From: an uncultured Marvinbryantia sp.
GTDB taxonomy: Bacteria > Bacillota > Clostridia > Lachnospirales > Lachnospiraceae
Length of the DNA: 16,327 nucleotides
Assembly (NCBI GenBank): GCA_934373455.1
Contig: CAKRON010000059.1
Location: forward strand, 1-16,327
Reading direction: 5' to 3'
In this document: positions 7,221-14,817 of the stretch, in pieces
How the letters are laid out: each line of letters starts with the position of its first letter
Numbering within the stretch: position 1 is the first letter of the stretch
Notes under the pieces: model-generated
What the model saw: the letters and a program-made list of their open reading frames with translations, nothing else
Database searches by the model: none
Told to the model about the DNA's origin: nothing
Translations under genes and position numbers: made by a program

Positions 7221-8090
7221 CTATTCCTGTATTTTTGCAACAACATTGTCCTCATCCGGAAGCTTTTGTACTTTTACGGTTTCGATCATCTTGTTTGCAA
7301 CTTTTTCAATTTTAAATTGATAACCACCTGTTTCAATCTGAGACCGTTCATCCTCGTCCGGTATCTTATCCAACTTGGAAATCAGATAGCCATTTAATGT
7401 TTCAAACTCGGTTTCTTCAAATTCTATCCCCAGTTCCTCTGCTACCTGTTCCAACGGGGCAAGCCCTGATATCAGATATGTACCATCATCCAATGGCTGA
7501 ATCAACGGTTCATCATTATCATATTCATCCTGAATATTACCGACAATCACTTCCAGAATATCTTCCATCGCCACCAGTCCGGCTGTCTGTCCATATTCAT
7601 CTGCAATGATCACCATCTGAAGCTTCTGAGACTGCATCATCTGAAAGAGACTGCTCAGCTCTTTTGTCTCAGGAATAAATGCAGCTTCCCGAAGAAGACC
7701 TTTTATATCCCGTATTTTACACTGGTCGCGACCCGTTCTGGTCATACAGCGCATGGCATCTTTTAAAAACAGAATGCCAATGACATTATCCATATTTTCT
7801 TCATATACAGGGAATCTGGAATGACTGTCATTCAACATAAAGTCCAGAGCATCTTTTAATGTCATCTCACAATCGACCCCGACAATATGACGTCTGTGAG
7901 TCATAACATCCTGTGCCTGTTTTCTGGCAAGCTCAAAAATGTTTTTTATCATTTCTGTCTCATCTGCCCGGACAATCCCCTGCCGGCATCCTTCTTCTAC
8001 CATAGAAACAATCTCGCTTTGCAATTCCTCTTCCGTCGGACTGGAAATCCCAAACTGCTGGGCAAGTCGTTCCATAAAAGATTTAGACAA
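7221..8090 (-). CDS. CBS-domain/CorC_HlyC protein without membrane domain
   Basis: A 289-residue cytosolic protein of the CorC/hemolysin-C-like group. An N-terminal helical part (about 1-60) leads to two CBS domains: the first around [26 protein letters not shown] (63-115), the second around [43 protein letters not shown] (137-186). A transporter-associated domain follows (about 196-276). The DUF21 membrane domain usually fused in this family is absent, as in E. coli CorC. The family is linked to Mg2+/Co2+ efflux and adenosine-nucleotide sensing, but the ligand here is not known. The start is TTG at 8090: AAAGGA stands 9 bases before it, and the first in-frame ATG (codon 6) has no ribosome binding site. 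Its own promoter overlaps the mazF stop. yebC follows after 14 bases. Confidence 0.88.
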   Translation of the reverse strand: MSKSFMERLAQQFGISSPTEEELQSEIVSMVEEGCRQGIVRADETEMIKNIFELARKQAQDVMTHRRHIVGVDCEMTLKDALDFMLNDSHSRFPVYEENMDNVIGILFLKDAMRCMTRTGRDQCKIRDIKGLLREAAFIPETKELSSLFQMMQSQKLQMVIIADEYGQTAGLVAMEDILEVIVGNIQDEYDNDEPLIQPLDDGTYLISGLAPLEQVAEELGIEFEETEFETLNGYLISKLDKIPDEDERSQIETGGYQFKIEKVANKMIETVKVQKLPDEDNVVAKIQE

Positions 8091-8130
8091 TTTTGTACAT
8101 CCTTTCTATTTATCATAGATTCATCATTTT

Positions 8131-8159
8131 AATATAACATTGATCCGTTATTTCGTCAA
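8131..8159 (-). promoter_or_regulatory. Promoter for the CBS-yebC-CFI genes, overlapping the mazF stop
   Basis: The minus strand has TTGACG (8159-8154), a 17-base spacer and TATATT (8136-8131) with an upstream TGT, close to an extended -10. The mazF TGA stop is inside the -35 hexamer. This is one of the two strongest promoters in the window and can drive the last three genes of the run apart from rex-nnrD-alr-mazF. Confidence 0.8.
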
Positions 8160-8512
8160 GACAGGTATGTACCCAATTCCAGACTGATCATAAGCGCGCT
8201 GTCAATTTTCTTCAAAATCCCATCATCCAGATGGCAGACCTTATCTCTGAGCCTGGACTTATCAATCGTTCGAAGCTGCTCAAGTAAAATAACAGAATCT
8301 TTTACAATATGATACCTGGCTGCATCAATTTCTATATGGGTCGGAAGCTTTGCTTTATTCATTTTTGAAGTAATAGCTGCCACAATTACCGTTGGGCTGT
8401 GTTTATTACCAATATCATTCTGTATGATCAGTACCGGTCTTATGCCACCCTGTTCTGACCCGATAACAGGTCTGAGATCTGCATAAAAAATATCTCCTCG
8501 TCGTATTACCAA
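8156..8512 (-). CDS. mazF: MazF/PemK-type endoribonuclease toxin
   Basis: A small cytosolic sequence-specific mRNA interferase of the MazF (EndoA/NdoA) type. With the TTG start at 8512 it has 118 residues and begins [20 protein letters not shown]. In this numbering the known B. subtilis MazF active-site residues fall at R25 (GGIRPV) and T48 (AAITS), exactly the family positions, which supports this start over the GTG three codons earlier. GGAG lies 10 bases before the TTG but only 1 base before the GTG. The later motif [13 protein letters not shown] (77-89) is also typical. It follows alr, as in Bacillus, but no mazE-like antitoxin gene fits in the 84-base gap. The sequence looks intact, so the toxin should be active unless its antitoxin is encoded elsewhere. 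Confidence 0.93.
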   Translation of the reverse strand: MVIRRGDIFYADLRPVIGSEQGGIRPVLIIQNDIGNKHSPTVIVAAITSKMNKAKLPTHIEIDAARYHIVKDSVILLEQLRTIDKSRLRDKVCHLDDGILKKIDSALMISLELGTYLS

Positions 8513-8596
8513 AAGACTCACACTCCATGCGTTCGAATTAAATTATCCGGATGGCTGAAGTATTTCCAATCTATTTATGTTTATGCATCTGCTCTA

Positions 8597-9730
8597 TTAT
8601 TTGTGATAAACTCGCGGTACACGTTTGCTGATATTACAGACAAATTCATATGGGAATCTTCCGCAAAGATCTGACAATTCTTCCACAGTGATCTGATCTG
8701 CCTGATCTTTTCCAAGAAGCGTCACTTCATCTCCACGGACAACATCTGGTATATCCGTAACATCTACCATAAACTGATCCATACAGACGCGCCCCAGAAT
8801 CGGTGCCCTCTGCCCGTGAATCAATACACTTCCCTTTCCAGATAAGAGTCTTGGATACCCATCTGCATATCCTACAGGTATCGTCGCTACCGTCATTGGA
8901 TGTGGCGTTGTATAGGTTCCTCCATAACTGATCTGAACTCCTTCATCCACCTGTTTCACAAAAGCCACATGAGATTTCCATTCCATTACAGGATGAAGCG
9001 GAACTGGTTTTTTCTGTACTTCTTCTGAAGGATAGATTCCGTATATAGTGATTCCGGCCCTTACGATATCCAGATTTGCATAAGGCATATCAATGATACC
9101 TGCACTGTTCGAACAGTGACAGAGCGGAATGGAAATATCGTACTGCTGCAACAAATCGCGAAAATCCAGGTAACGTTTTAACTGCCTGTCAGCATAAGTT
9201 TTGTCTTCTTCGTCCGCTCTGGCAAAGTGTGTAAACATACCTTCTATTTCAATATTATCCAGCCTCTCTGCAATCTTTTTGATTATAACTGCACTCTCTT
9301 CTGTATCTTTAAAACCTATCCTGGTCATTCCGGTATCCAGCGCAATATGAATCTTTGCGTTTTTATGGATCTTTTTTGCTGAATCAGAAATATTCACCGC
9401 TGTATCGTAATCAAATACCGGGATTCGAACATCCTGTTCGATCAATTCCAAATAATGTTCTTCAAACACATATCCAAGAATCAGGATTGGTTTATGGATA
9501 TCTGCACTGCGCAGTTCCAATGCCTCTTCTGCTGTCGCAACAGCATATCCCCACACATAAGGAAAGGATTCCAGCAGACGACTAATCGGAATAGCTCCAT
9601 GCCCATAGGCATCTGCCTTAATAACTGCAATCATTTTTGTATCTGCATTGATATTTTTTCTCATAGATTCAAAATTAAATGCTACCGCATCCAGATCAAC
9701 GGTCACATAAGTCCGGCTATTACTGTTCAT
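8597..9730 (-). CDS. alr: Alanine racemase
   Basis: A PLP-dependent cytosolic enzyme interconverting L- and D-alanine for peptidoglycan. It has 377 residues with the PLP lysine in AVIKADAYGHG (K38) and the second catalytic base in QISYGGTY (Y269), plus the LDTGMTRIGF and CHCSNSAG motifs on the barrel. The ATG at 9730 is preferred because GAGGTGG precedes it by 4 bases. An alternative ATG five codons upstream overlaps the nnrD stop as ATGA but has no ribosome binding site. The gap to nnrD is 11 bases. nnrD-alr-mazF is a common Firmicutes order. Length and catalytic residues are normal. Confidence 0.97.
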   Translation of the reverse strand: MNSNSRTYVTVDLDAVAFNFESMRKNINADTKMIAVIKADAYGHGAIPISRLLESFPYVWGYAVATAEEALELRSADIHKPILILGYVFEEHYLELIEQDVRIPVFDYDTAVNISDSAKKIHKNAKIHIALDTGMTRIGFKDTEESAVIIKKIAERLDNIEIEGMFTHFARADEEDKTYADRQLKRYLDFRDLLQQYDISIPLCHCSNSAGIIDMPYANLDIVRAGITIYGIYPSEEVQKKPVPLHPVMEWKSHVAFVKQVDEGVQISYGGTYTTPHPMTVATIPVGYADGYPRLLSGKGSVLIHGQRAPILGRVCMDQFMVDVTDIPDVVRGDEVTLLGKDQADQITVEELSDLCGRFPYEFVCNISKRVPRVYHK

Positions 9731-9741
9731 ACTGCCACCTC

Positions 9742-10584
9742 TCATTCTATACCGTATAAAATATGTTCCACAATATCTCCCGCCATCATCGAATAAGTTC
9801 CCCGCTCTTTTTTGGCTTCATCTCCGGCAAGACCATGTACAAACACTCCTAAGCGGGCTGCTTCAAAAGGATCCATTTTCTGTGCCAGAAAGGCTCCTAT
9901 GATACCGGTCAGCACATCTCCGCTTCCGGCAGTTGCCATCCCATGATTTCCAGATTCATTCACAAACTCGTCTATACCATCTGTCACAATCGTATGACTG
10001 CCTTTTAATACGGTAATTAAGTGGTGATCTCTTGCAAATGTAAAAGCACATTCTCGACGATGAGCCTGTATATCTGATATCGTCAAACCAGTCAGACGAC
10101 TCATTTCCATAGGATGCGGTGTAACAATATATGGTTTGGGTGACGTTTCATACCACTCTGGATGCTCAGAAAGAATGTTCAGTGCATCTGCATCCAACAC
10201 TTTTGGCAGATCACTTTGCAATGCTTCCTGTAAAATATCCTCTGAGCAGGATGAGCGTCCAATCCCCGGACCTATGGCAATTGCTGTTATTCCACCCAAA
10301 GCTTCCAGCAGCTGTTCTTTTTTCCATTCATCTGGCTGGTATGTAATCAATACCGCTTCTGGCAGCAGTTCCTGTAAAATAACACGGTTGCATTCTTCTG
10401 TATAAATATACACAAGACCAACTCCGCTACGATAAGCTGCCTTTCCGGCTAAATAGGCTGCACCACACATATTACGGCTTCCGGCTATCAAAAACAGCTT
10501 TCCATAATCTCCCTTATTGCTGTTTTCTGTTCTTGGCGGAAGCTTTTCTTTTAATTCCCATTGCTGATAAGATTTTATCTGCAT
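9742..10584 (-). CDS. nnrD: ADP-dependent (S)-NAD(P)H-hydrate dehydratase
   Basis: A ribokinase-fold repair enzyme that uses ADP to dehydrate damaged NADHX and NADPHX back to NADH and NADPH. It has 280 residues with KGDYGKLFLIAGS (24-36), GPGIG (105-109), TPHPME (155-160), KGSHT (194-198) and the nucleotide motif GMATAGSGDVLTG (215-227). The N-terminal epimerase domain (NnrE/YjeF_N), often fused, is absent, so the epimerase must be encoded elsewhere if present. The ATG at 10584 is chosen because GGAG ends 5 bases before it. An in-frame ATG 14 codons upstream lies inside a predicted hairpin and has no ribosome binding site. Its place directly after rex, the NADH/NAD+ sensor, fits redox-cofactor upkeep. 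Confidence 0.95.
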   Translation of the reverse strand: MQIKSYQQWELKEKLPPRTENSNKGDYGKLFLIAGSRNMCGAAYLAGKAAYRSGVGLVYIYTEECNRVILQELLPEAVLITYQPDEWKKEQLLEALGGITAIAIGPGIGRSSCSEDILQEALQSDLPKVLDADALNILSEHPEWYETSPKPYIVTPHPMEMSRLTGLTISDIQAHRRECAFTFARDHHLITVLKGSHTIVTDGIDEFVNESGNHGMATAGSGDVLTGIIGAFLAQKMDPFEAARLGVFVHGLAGDEAKKERGTYSMMAGDIVEHILYGIE

Positions 10585-10602
10585 AAACACTCCAAAAGAA
10601 AT

Positions 10603-10648
10603 GCTGCCAAATATTCCAAATATCACAATTCAGAATCTATCTGGCAGC
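10603..10648 (-). repeat. Inverted repeat between rex and nnrD, possible attenuator
   Basis: Arms at 10603-10613 and 10638-10648 (GCTGCCAGATA and TATTTGGCAGC on the minus strand) pair over 11 positions with one mismatch across a 24-base loop, and the minus strand then reads ATTTCTTTT just before the nnrD ribosome binding site. It resembles a weak terminator or attenuator that would lower expression after rex. The long loop and interrupted T-run keep confidence low. Confidence 0.4.
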
Positions 10649-10659
10649 GCTGCTTTTTA

Positions 10660-11295
10660 TTATTTTCTGTCTTTTCGATTAATATTATATGATAGCTGCA
10701 TCAGGCTTTCGGACAAATGAACATTTTCCACTACGATATTGGATGGAAGATCCAGATCCGTATGTGCAAAATTCCAGATAGCTTTTACGCCGCCTTTTAC
10801 AAGTAAAGGTGCTATCTCTTCCGCTCCTGTCTTAGGCAGCGTCAGTGTTGCTATATCAATATCATGGGCAGAAAGAAACTCCGGCAATCTATCATCGGTC
10901 ATAATCTGTATGCCGCGAATCGTCTTTCCTTCCAGTTCCGGATTCGTATCAAATATCCCAATAATACGAAATCCACGTTTTTCAAATTTTACATAATTGG
11001 CAATGGCCTGTCCCAGATGTCCCGCACCGATAATGATCATATTGTAAGTTTTGTCAAGTCCAAGAATCTTTCCTATCTCATTATAAAGATACTTTACATT
11101 ATAACCATACCCCTGTTGTCCGAATCCACCAAAATTATTCAGATCCTGTCGGATCTGTGATGCTGTAACCTGCATCCTGTCACTTAATTCGTTTGATGAA
11201 ATACGCTCCACTTTGTGTTCAAGTAATTCCCCAAGATATCTGTAGTACCGTGGAAGACGTTTTATCACAGCCTTTGATATTTCCCGCTCCTGCAC
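10660..11295 (-). CDS. rex: Redox-sensing transcriptional repressor Rex
   Basis: A homodimeric DNA-binding repressor that senses the NADH/NAD+ ratio and controls fermentation and respiration genes. It has 211 residues with an N-terminal winged helix (about 1-75, including SSNELSDRMQVTASQIRQDL and the FGGFGQQGYGYNV wing) and a Rossmann domain (IIIGAGHLGQAIANY at 87-101, FDTNP at 115-119), then a C-terminal helix for domain swapping. The start is GTG at 11295, with GGGGGTGA as ribosome binding site 7 or 8 bases upstream. A near-consensus promoter precedes it and contains a possible Rex operator, so autoregulation is plausible. It heads the run that continues with nnrD, alr and mazF. Length is normal. 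Confidence 0.97.
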   Translation of the reverse strand: MQEREISKAVIKRLPRYYRYLGELLEHKVERISSNELSDRMQVTASQIRQDLNNFGGFGQQGYGYNVKYLYNEIGKILGLDKTYNMIIIGAGHLGQAIANYVKFEKRGFRIIGIFDTNPELEGKTIRGIQIMTDDRLPEFLSAHDIDIATLTLPKTGAEEIAPLLVKGGVKAIWNFAHTDLDLPSNIVVENVHLSESLMQLSYNINRKDRK

Positions 11296-11335
11296 TAATC
11301 TGTCACCCCCATAAATTGATTTTCCGCTTTTCTTC

Positions 11336-11364
11336 AGTATACAATACCGTTAAATGCTTGTCAA
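11336..11364 (-). promoter_or_regulatory. Near-consensus sigma-A promoter for rex
   Basis: The minus strand has a perfect TTGACA (11364-11359), a 17-base spacer and TATACT (11341-11336), one mismatch to TATAAT. The -35 starts one base after the aspartate kinase stop codon. This is the best promoter in the window. Confidence 0.88.
11347..11364 (-). promoter_or_regulatory. Candidate Rex operator in the rex promoter
   Basis: The 18 bases starting at the -35 read TTGACAAGCATTTAACGG on the minus strand. Against the clostridial Rex consensus TTGTTAA-N4-TTAACAA this matches 10 of 14 fixed positions and has the correct 4-base spacing. Binding there would block RNA polymerase. Part of the match (TTGACA) is explained by the -35 itself, so this is only a candidate. 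Confidence 0.4.
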
Positions 11365-12684
11365 TTAATGGGATTCCGTAATGAAAGTACGGTAGATAGC
11401 ACGAATTGCTTTCTCAAAGTCTTTCTCATTTACACCAATGATAATATTTAACTCACTGGATCCCTGATCGATCATACGAATATTGATCTCTTCTTTTGCC
11501 AGTGCAGAAAAAAGCTTACCAGCAGTACCTTCTGTGGACTTCATACCACGGCCAACCACAGCAATCAGTGCAATATCTGAATGAATTTCAAGGAAATCAG
11601 GCTGAACGCTGCGATGAAGACCAGCTAAGATTTTCTGTTCTTTTTCTTCAAAATCAGACTGCTGAACAAAGACACTCATCGTATCAATTCCAGATGGCAT
11701 ATGTTCAAAAGATAATCCATTATCTTCAAATACACTAAGAACTTTTCTGCCAAACCCAATTTCTGTATTCATGCGATCCTTTTCCAGATTAACGGAAGCA
11801 AATCCCTTCTTTCCTGCAATTCCTGTAATGGTAAATTTCGGACGCTTGCATGTACTTTCCACGATCAGTGTACCAGGTGCAGTCGGGTCGTTGGTATTCT
11901 TAATGTTAATCGGGATACCTTCTCTTCTGACAGGGAAAATTGCCTCATCATGAAGTACGGAAGCGCCCATATATGCTAACTCTCTCAGTTCACGGTAGGT
12001 AATGATCTCAATTGGTTCAGGATTCTCAACAATATGAGGATCTGTAACCAGGAAACCGGACACATCCGTCCAGTTCTCATATAAGTCTGCTCTTACCGCT
12101 CTGGAAACAATAGATCCTGTAATATCAGAGCCGCCTCTGGAAAATGTCTTTATCGTACCATTTGGCATTGCACCGTAAAAACCTGGTATAACAGCACACT
12201 GGCTTTTTGCCAGACGAAGACTCAGAATCTTATTTGTCTTTTCAGAGTCAAATTCTCCATTTTCATCGAAAAAGATAACTTCTGCTGCATCAATAAAATC
12301 AAATCCAAGATAATGAGCCATAATGATACCGTTCAGATATTCTCCTCTGGACGCCGCATAGTTTACACCTGCACCATTCTGGAAAAACTCAGATATTTTT
12401 TCAAATTCCTTATCCAGTGAAAGTTCTAAATGTAATCCATCTATAATCTCTTTATATCTCTGATGGATCTTATTCAGCTTTTCTTCAAAATTCTGTCCAT
12501 TTACAGCTGTATCATAACAATCATATAACATGTCTGTAACTTTTGTGTCACCACTGAAGCGTTTGCCCGGAGCGGAAGGAATCACATATCTTCTGTGTTT
12601 ATCTGCTGTAATAATACTTTTAACCTTATTAAACTGCTCAGCACTTGCGAGCGAACTTCCCCCAAATTTTACTACTTTTATCAT
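11365..12684 (-). CDS. lysC: Aspartate kinase (YclM/AKIII-like, monofunctional)
   Basis: Cytosolic enzyme that phosphorylates L-aspartate, the first step towards diaminopimelate, lysine, threonine and methionine. It has 439 residues with the kinase signature KFGGSSLA (6-13), SAPGKR (37-42), FSRGGSDITG (181-190) and TDVSGFLVTDP (206-216), then two C-terminal ACT domains (about 305-365 and 372-435) that normally carry feedback inhibition by lysine and/or threonine. It lacks a homoserine dehydrogenase fusion and lacks the internal start that gives the overlapping beta subunit in AKII, so it is closest to the B. subtilis YclM type; the symbol is generic. The ATG at 12684 is preferred over one nine codons earlier because AGGAGGAG precedes it by 5 bases. 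No lysine riboswitch or T-box fits in the short upstream gap. rex begins 69 bases beyond its stop, with its own promoter. Confidence 0.94.
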   Translation of the reverse strand: MIKVVKFGGSSLASAEQFNKVKSIITADKHRRYVIPSAPGKRFSGDTKVTDMLYDCYDTAVNGQNFEEKLNKIHQRYKEIIDGLHLELSLDKEFEKISEFFQNGAGVNYAASRGEYLNGIIMAHYLGFDFIDAAEVIFFDENGEFDSEKTNKILSLRLAKSQCAVIPGFYGAMPNGTIKTFSRGGSDITGSIVSRAVRADLYENWTDVSGFLVTDPHIVENPEPIEIITYRELRELAYMGASVLHDEAIFPVRREGIPINIKNTNDPTAPGTLIVESTCKRPKFTITGIAGKKGFASVNLEKDRMNTEIGFGRKVLSVFEDNGLSFEHMPSGIDTMSVFVQQSDFEEKEQKILAGLHRSVQPDFLEIHSDIALIAVVGRGMKSTEGTAGKLFSALAKEEINIRMIDQGSSELNIIIGVNEKDFEKAIRAIYRTFITESH

Positions 12685-12717
12685 ACAAACTCCTCCTATA
12701 TATTGCTTCAATTTAAT

Positions 12718-12765
12718 ATATTACTGCATTTTCTGCAAAAAAGCTAGAGTAAATTGCAGTAATAT
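12718..12765. repeat. 11-bp perfect inverted repeat between divergent genes
   Basis: ATATTACTGCA at 12718-12728 is exactly complementary to TGCAGTAATAT at 12755-12765, with 26 bases between. It sits in the 130-base gap between the aspartate kinase (minus) and ABC-F (plus) genes, 34 bases from the former start and 49 from the latter. No T-run follows on either side. A third TGCAG copy lies inside the loop on the minus strand. It may be a two-site operator or an RNA stem in either leader. No clear promoter pair for either gene was found; the weak possibilities TTGCAG-17-TAAATT (minus) and a lone TATGAT (plus, 12763-12768) overlap it. Confidence 0.6.
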
Positions 12766-12814
12766 GATAAACTGTATCACGAATACAAAGTAAAAAAGAT
12801 ATAGGATGTGAATT

Positions 12815-14740
12815 ATGATACTATCTTGCAGTCATATAGACAAAGCTTTTGGAGCGAAAAATATATTAAAAGATGTTAGCTTTCATGTGGAAGAACGTGA
12901 GAAAGCAGCAATTGTAGGTATCAATGGCGCAGGCAAATCTACGTTATTGAAGATTATTATGAAGCAGCTCTCTGCTGACAATGGGGAAGTGACTCTATCT
13001 AAAGGGTCAAGTATCGGATATCTTGCCCAGCATGAGGCTGTGTCCAGTGAGCATACTATTTATGAAGAGCTTCTGGAAGTAAAAAAAGACATTATTGAGA
13101 TGGAAAACAAAATCCGTTCACTGGAGCAGGACATGAAATACCAGACAGGTGAAGCATTAACTGCTACCCTGGATCTCTATCATCGTCTCAGTACAGAATT
13201 TGAAAATCAAAATGGATATTCTTTTAAAAGTGAGTTAGTCGGGGTATTAAAAGGTCTTGGATTTAACGAAGATGAATTTTCTAAATCTATTGCCACTTTA
13301 TCCGGCGGACAGAAAACCCGCGTGGCACTTGGTAAGCTGCTCCTTTCAAAACCGGATATTATCCTATTAGATGAACCTACCAACCATCTGGATATGAATT
13401 CGATTTCCTGGTTGGAAACATATCTTCTGAATTATAATGGGGCTGTATTGATCGTTGCCCATGACCGGTATTTTCTGAATAAAGTAGTTACAAAAGTAGT
13501 GGAACTGGATAATGGAAAAGCAACTGTTTTTCTTGGGAATTATTCTGATTATGCCCAGAAAAAAGCCATGCTCAGAGATGCGCAAATCAAGGCATGGATG
13601 AATCAGCAGCAGGAAATCAAGCATCAGGAACAGGTGATTGCAAAGCTGAAATCTTTCAATCGGGAAAAAAGTATTAAGCGGGCAGAGAGCCGTGAAAAGA
13701 TGCTGGACAAGATCGAGCGTCTGGAGAAACCAACAGAACTGAACTCTGAAATTCACCTTCAGCTGCATCCCAGAATTGAAAGTGGCGAAGATGTTCTGAC
13801 TGTTGAACATCTTGCAAAATCTTTTGATAATCTTTCTCTTTTCTCTGATTTGAATTTTGCAATCAAACGTGGAGAAAAAGTGGCTATTATCGGAAATAAC
13901 GGAACAGGAAAAACCACTATACTGAAAATCATCAACTCAGTGATTGAGGCAGATGCCGGATCCTTTACCCTCGGAAGTAAAGTTCATATCGGTTATTACG
14001 ATCAGGAGCATCATGTATTACATATGGAGAAAACTCTTTTTGAAGAGATTGCAGATGATTACCCATCTCTGACTAATACAGAAATACGTAATACTCTTGC
14101 AGCCTTTCTTTTTACCGGAGATGATGTCTTCAAGCAAATCAAAGATTTAAGCGGTGGTGAAAGAGGTCGTGTTTCTCTGGCCAAGCTCATGCTCTCTGAG
14201 GCAAATTTTCTGATTTTGGACGAACCTACCAACCATCTGGATATCACTTCCAAAGAGATTTTGGAACATGCTCTAAATCAGTATAGCGGAACGGTACTAT
14301 ATGTATCTCATGATCGTTACTTTATTAATCAGACAGCCAGCAGGATTTTAGAGCTTACCGGTACAACGCTGGTAAATTATATCGGCAATTATGATTACTA
14401 TCTGGAAAAAAGAGAAGAATTGACCAAAATCTATGCCCCAGATGCAGCAAACGCCTCTTCAGAAACTAAAAATTCTGCATCTGAATCAGTCACCAACGGA
14501 AAAGACGACTGGCAAAAACGTAAAGAAGAACAGGCGAAAAAACGCAAGCAAGAAAATGATCTGAAAAAAACAGAAGATCAAATTCAGAAGCTGGAATGTC
14601 GGAATCAGGAAATCGATGAACAGATGTGTCTTGAGTCAGTCTATACCGATGTTGCAAAATGCATGGAATTAAGCAAGGAAAAAATAGAAAATACAGAAAA
14701 ACTGGAAGCTTTGTACGAAGTTTGGGAATCATTAATGTAA
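12815..14740 (+). CDS. ABC-F family ATPase (YdiF/Uup-like)
   Basis: The only plus-strand gene, 641 residues, soluble, with two tandem ABC domains and no membrane segments. Domain 1 has Walker A GINGAGKS (35-42), signature LSGGQ (162-166) and Walker B IILLDEPTNHLD (182-193). Domain 2 has GNNGTGKT (360-367), LSGGE (445-449) and FLILDEPTNHLD (465-476). The linker between them (about 245-310) is basic and helical, as in the P-site tRNA interaction motif of ABC-F factors. The C-terminus (about 565-640) is a Lys/Glu-rich coiled coil as in YdiF and Uup. ABC-F proteins act on ribosomes, either as translation factors or as antibiotic-resistance proteins that displace drugs from the peptidyl-transferase region. 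The full-length coiled coil and housekeeping context favour a general factor. AGGA lies 8 bases before ATG. The gene ends 23 bases before a hairpin. Confidence 0.95.
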   Translation: MILSCSHIDKAFGAKNILKDVSFHVEEREKAAIVGINGAGKSTLLKIIMKQLSADNGEVTLSKGSSIGYLAQHEAVSSEHTIYEELLEVKKDIIEMENKIRSLEQDMKYQTGEALTATLDLYHRLSTEFENQNGYSFKSELVGVLKGLGFNEDEFSKSIATLSGGQKTRVALGKLLLSKPDIILLDEPTNHLDMNSISWLETYLLNYNGAVLIVAHDRYFLNKVVTKVVELDNGKATVFLGNYSDYAQKKAMLRDAQIKAWMNQQQEIKHQEQVIAKLKSFNREKSIKRAESREKMLDKIERLEKPTELNSEIHLQLHPRIESGEDVLTVEHLAKSFDNLSLFSDLNFAIKRGEKVAIIGNNGTGKTTILKIINSVIEADAGSFTLGSKVHIGYYDQEHHVLHMEKTLFEEIADDYPSLTNTEIRNTLAAFLFTGDDVFKQIKDLSGGERGRVSLAKLMLSEANFLILDEPTNHLDITSKEILEHALNQYSGTVLYVSHDRYFINQTASRILELTGTTLVNYIGNYDYYLEKREELTKIYAPDAANASSETKNSASESVTNGKDDWQKRKEEQAKKRKQENDLKKTEDQIQKLECRNQEIDEQMCLESVYTDVAKCMELSKEKIENTEKLEALYEVWESLM

Positions 14741-14763
14741 CATTTTGCTTTCATAAAAACAGT

Positions 14764-14802
14764 AAAGGAACACACGGTCTTACAGAGATCATGTGTTCCT
14801 TT
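14764..14802. terminator. Bidirectional terminator between ABC-F and icd
   Basis: AAAGGAACACA (14764-14774) and TGTGTTCCTTT (14792-14802) form a perfect 11-bp stem with a 17-base loop that can partly pair further. On the minus strand it is followed by ACTGTTTTT, serving icd, and on the plus strand by TTTCTTATGTT running on from the stem, a poorer T-tract serving the ABC-F gene. It lies between two convergent genes, where a shared terminator is expected. Confidence 0.8.
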
Positions 14803-14817
14803 CTTATGTTCTGATTT

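Noticed and set aside
8083..8100. A tiny upstream frame ATG-TAC-AAA-ATT-GTC-TAA overlapping the TTG start of the CBS gene
   Set aside because: The ribosome binding site abuts this ATG with no spacing, so it is unlikely to be translated; the TTG has proper spacing.
8513..8596. A mazE antitoxin gene between alr and mazF
   Set aside because: The gap is 84 bases and contains no open frame of suitable size on the minus strand.
12763..12768. TATGAT as the -10 of the ABC-F gene
   Set aside because: No acceptable -35 hexamer lies 16 to 18 bases upstream, so it is not called as a promoter by itself.
12685..12814. Lysine riboswitch or T-box leader upstream of the aspartate kinase gene
   Set aside because: The whole divergent gap is 130 bases, too short for a lysine riboswitch plus promoter, and no T-box sequence or terminator/antiterminator pair is seen.
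13367..13810. A 147-codon minus-strand open frame inside the ABC-F gene
   Set aside because: It is antisense to conserved ABC-F motifs (Walker B and linker) and its product shows no domain.
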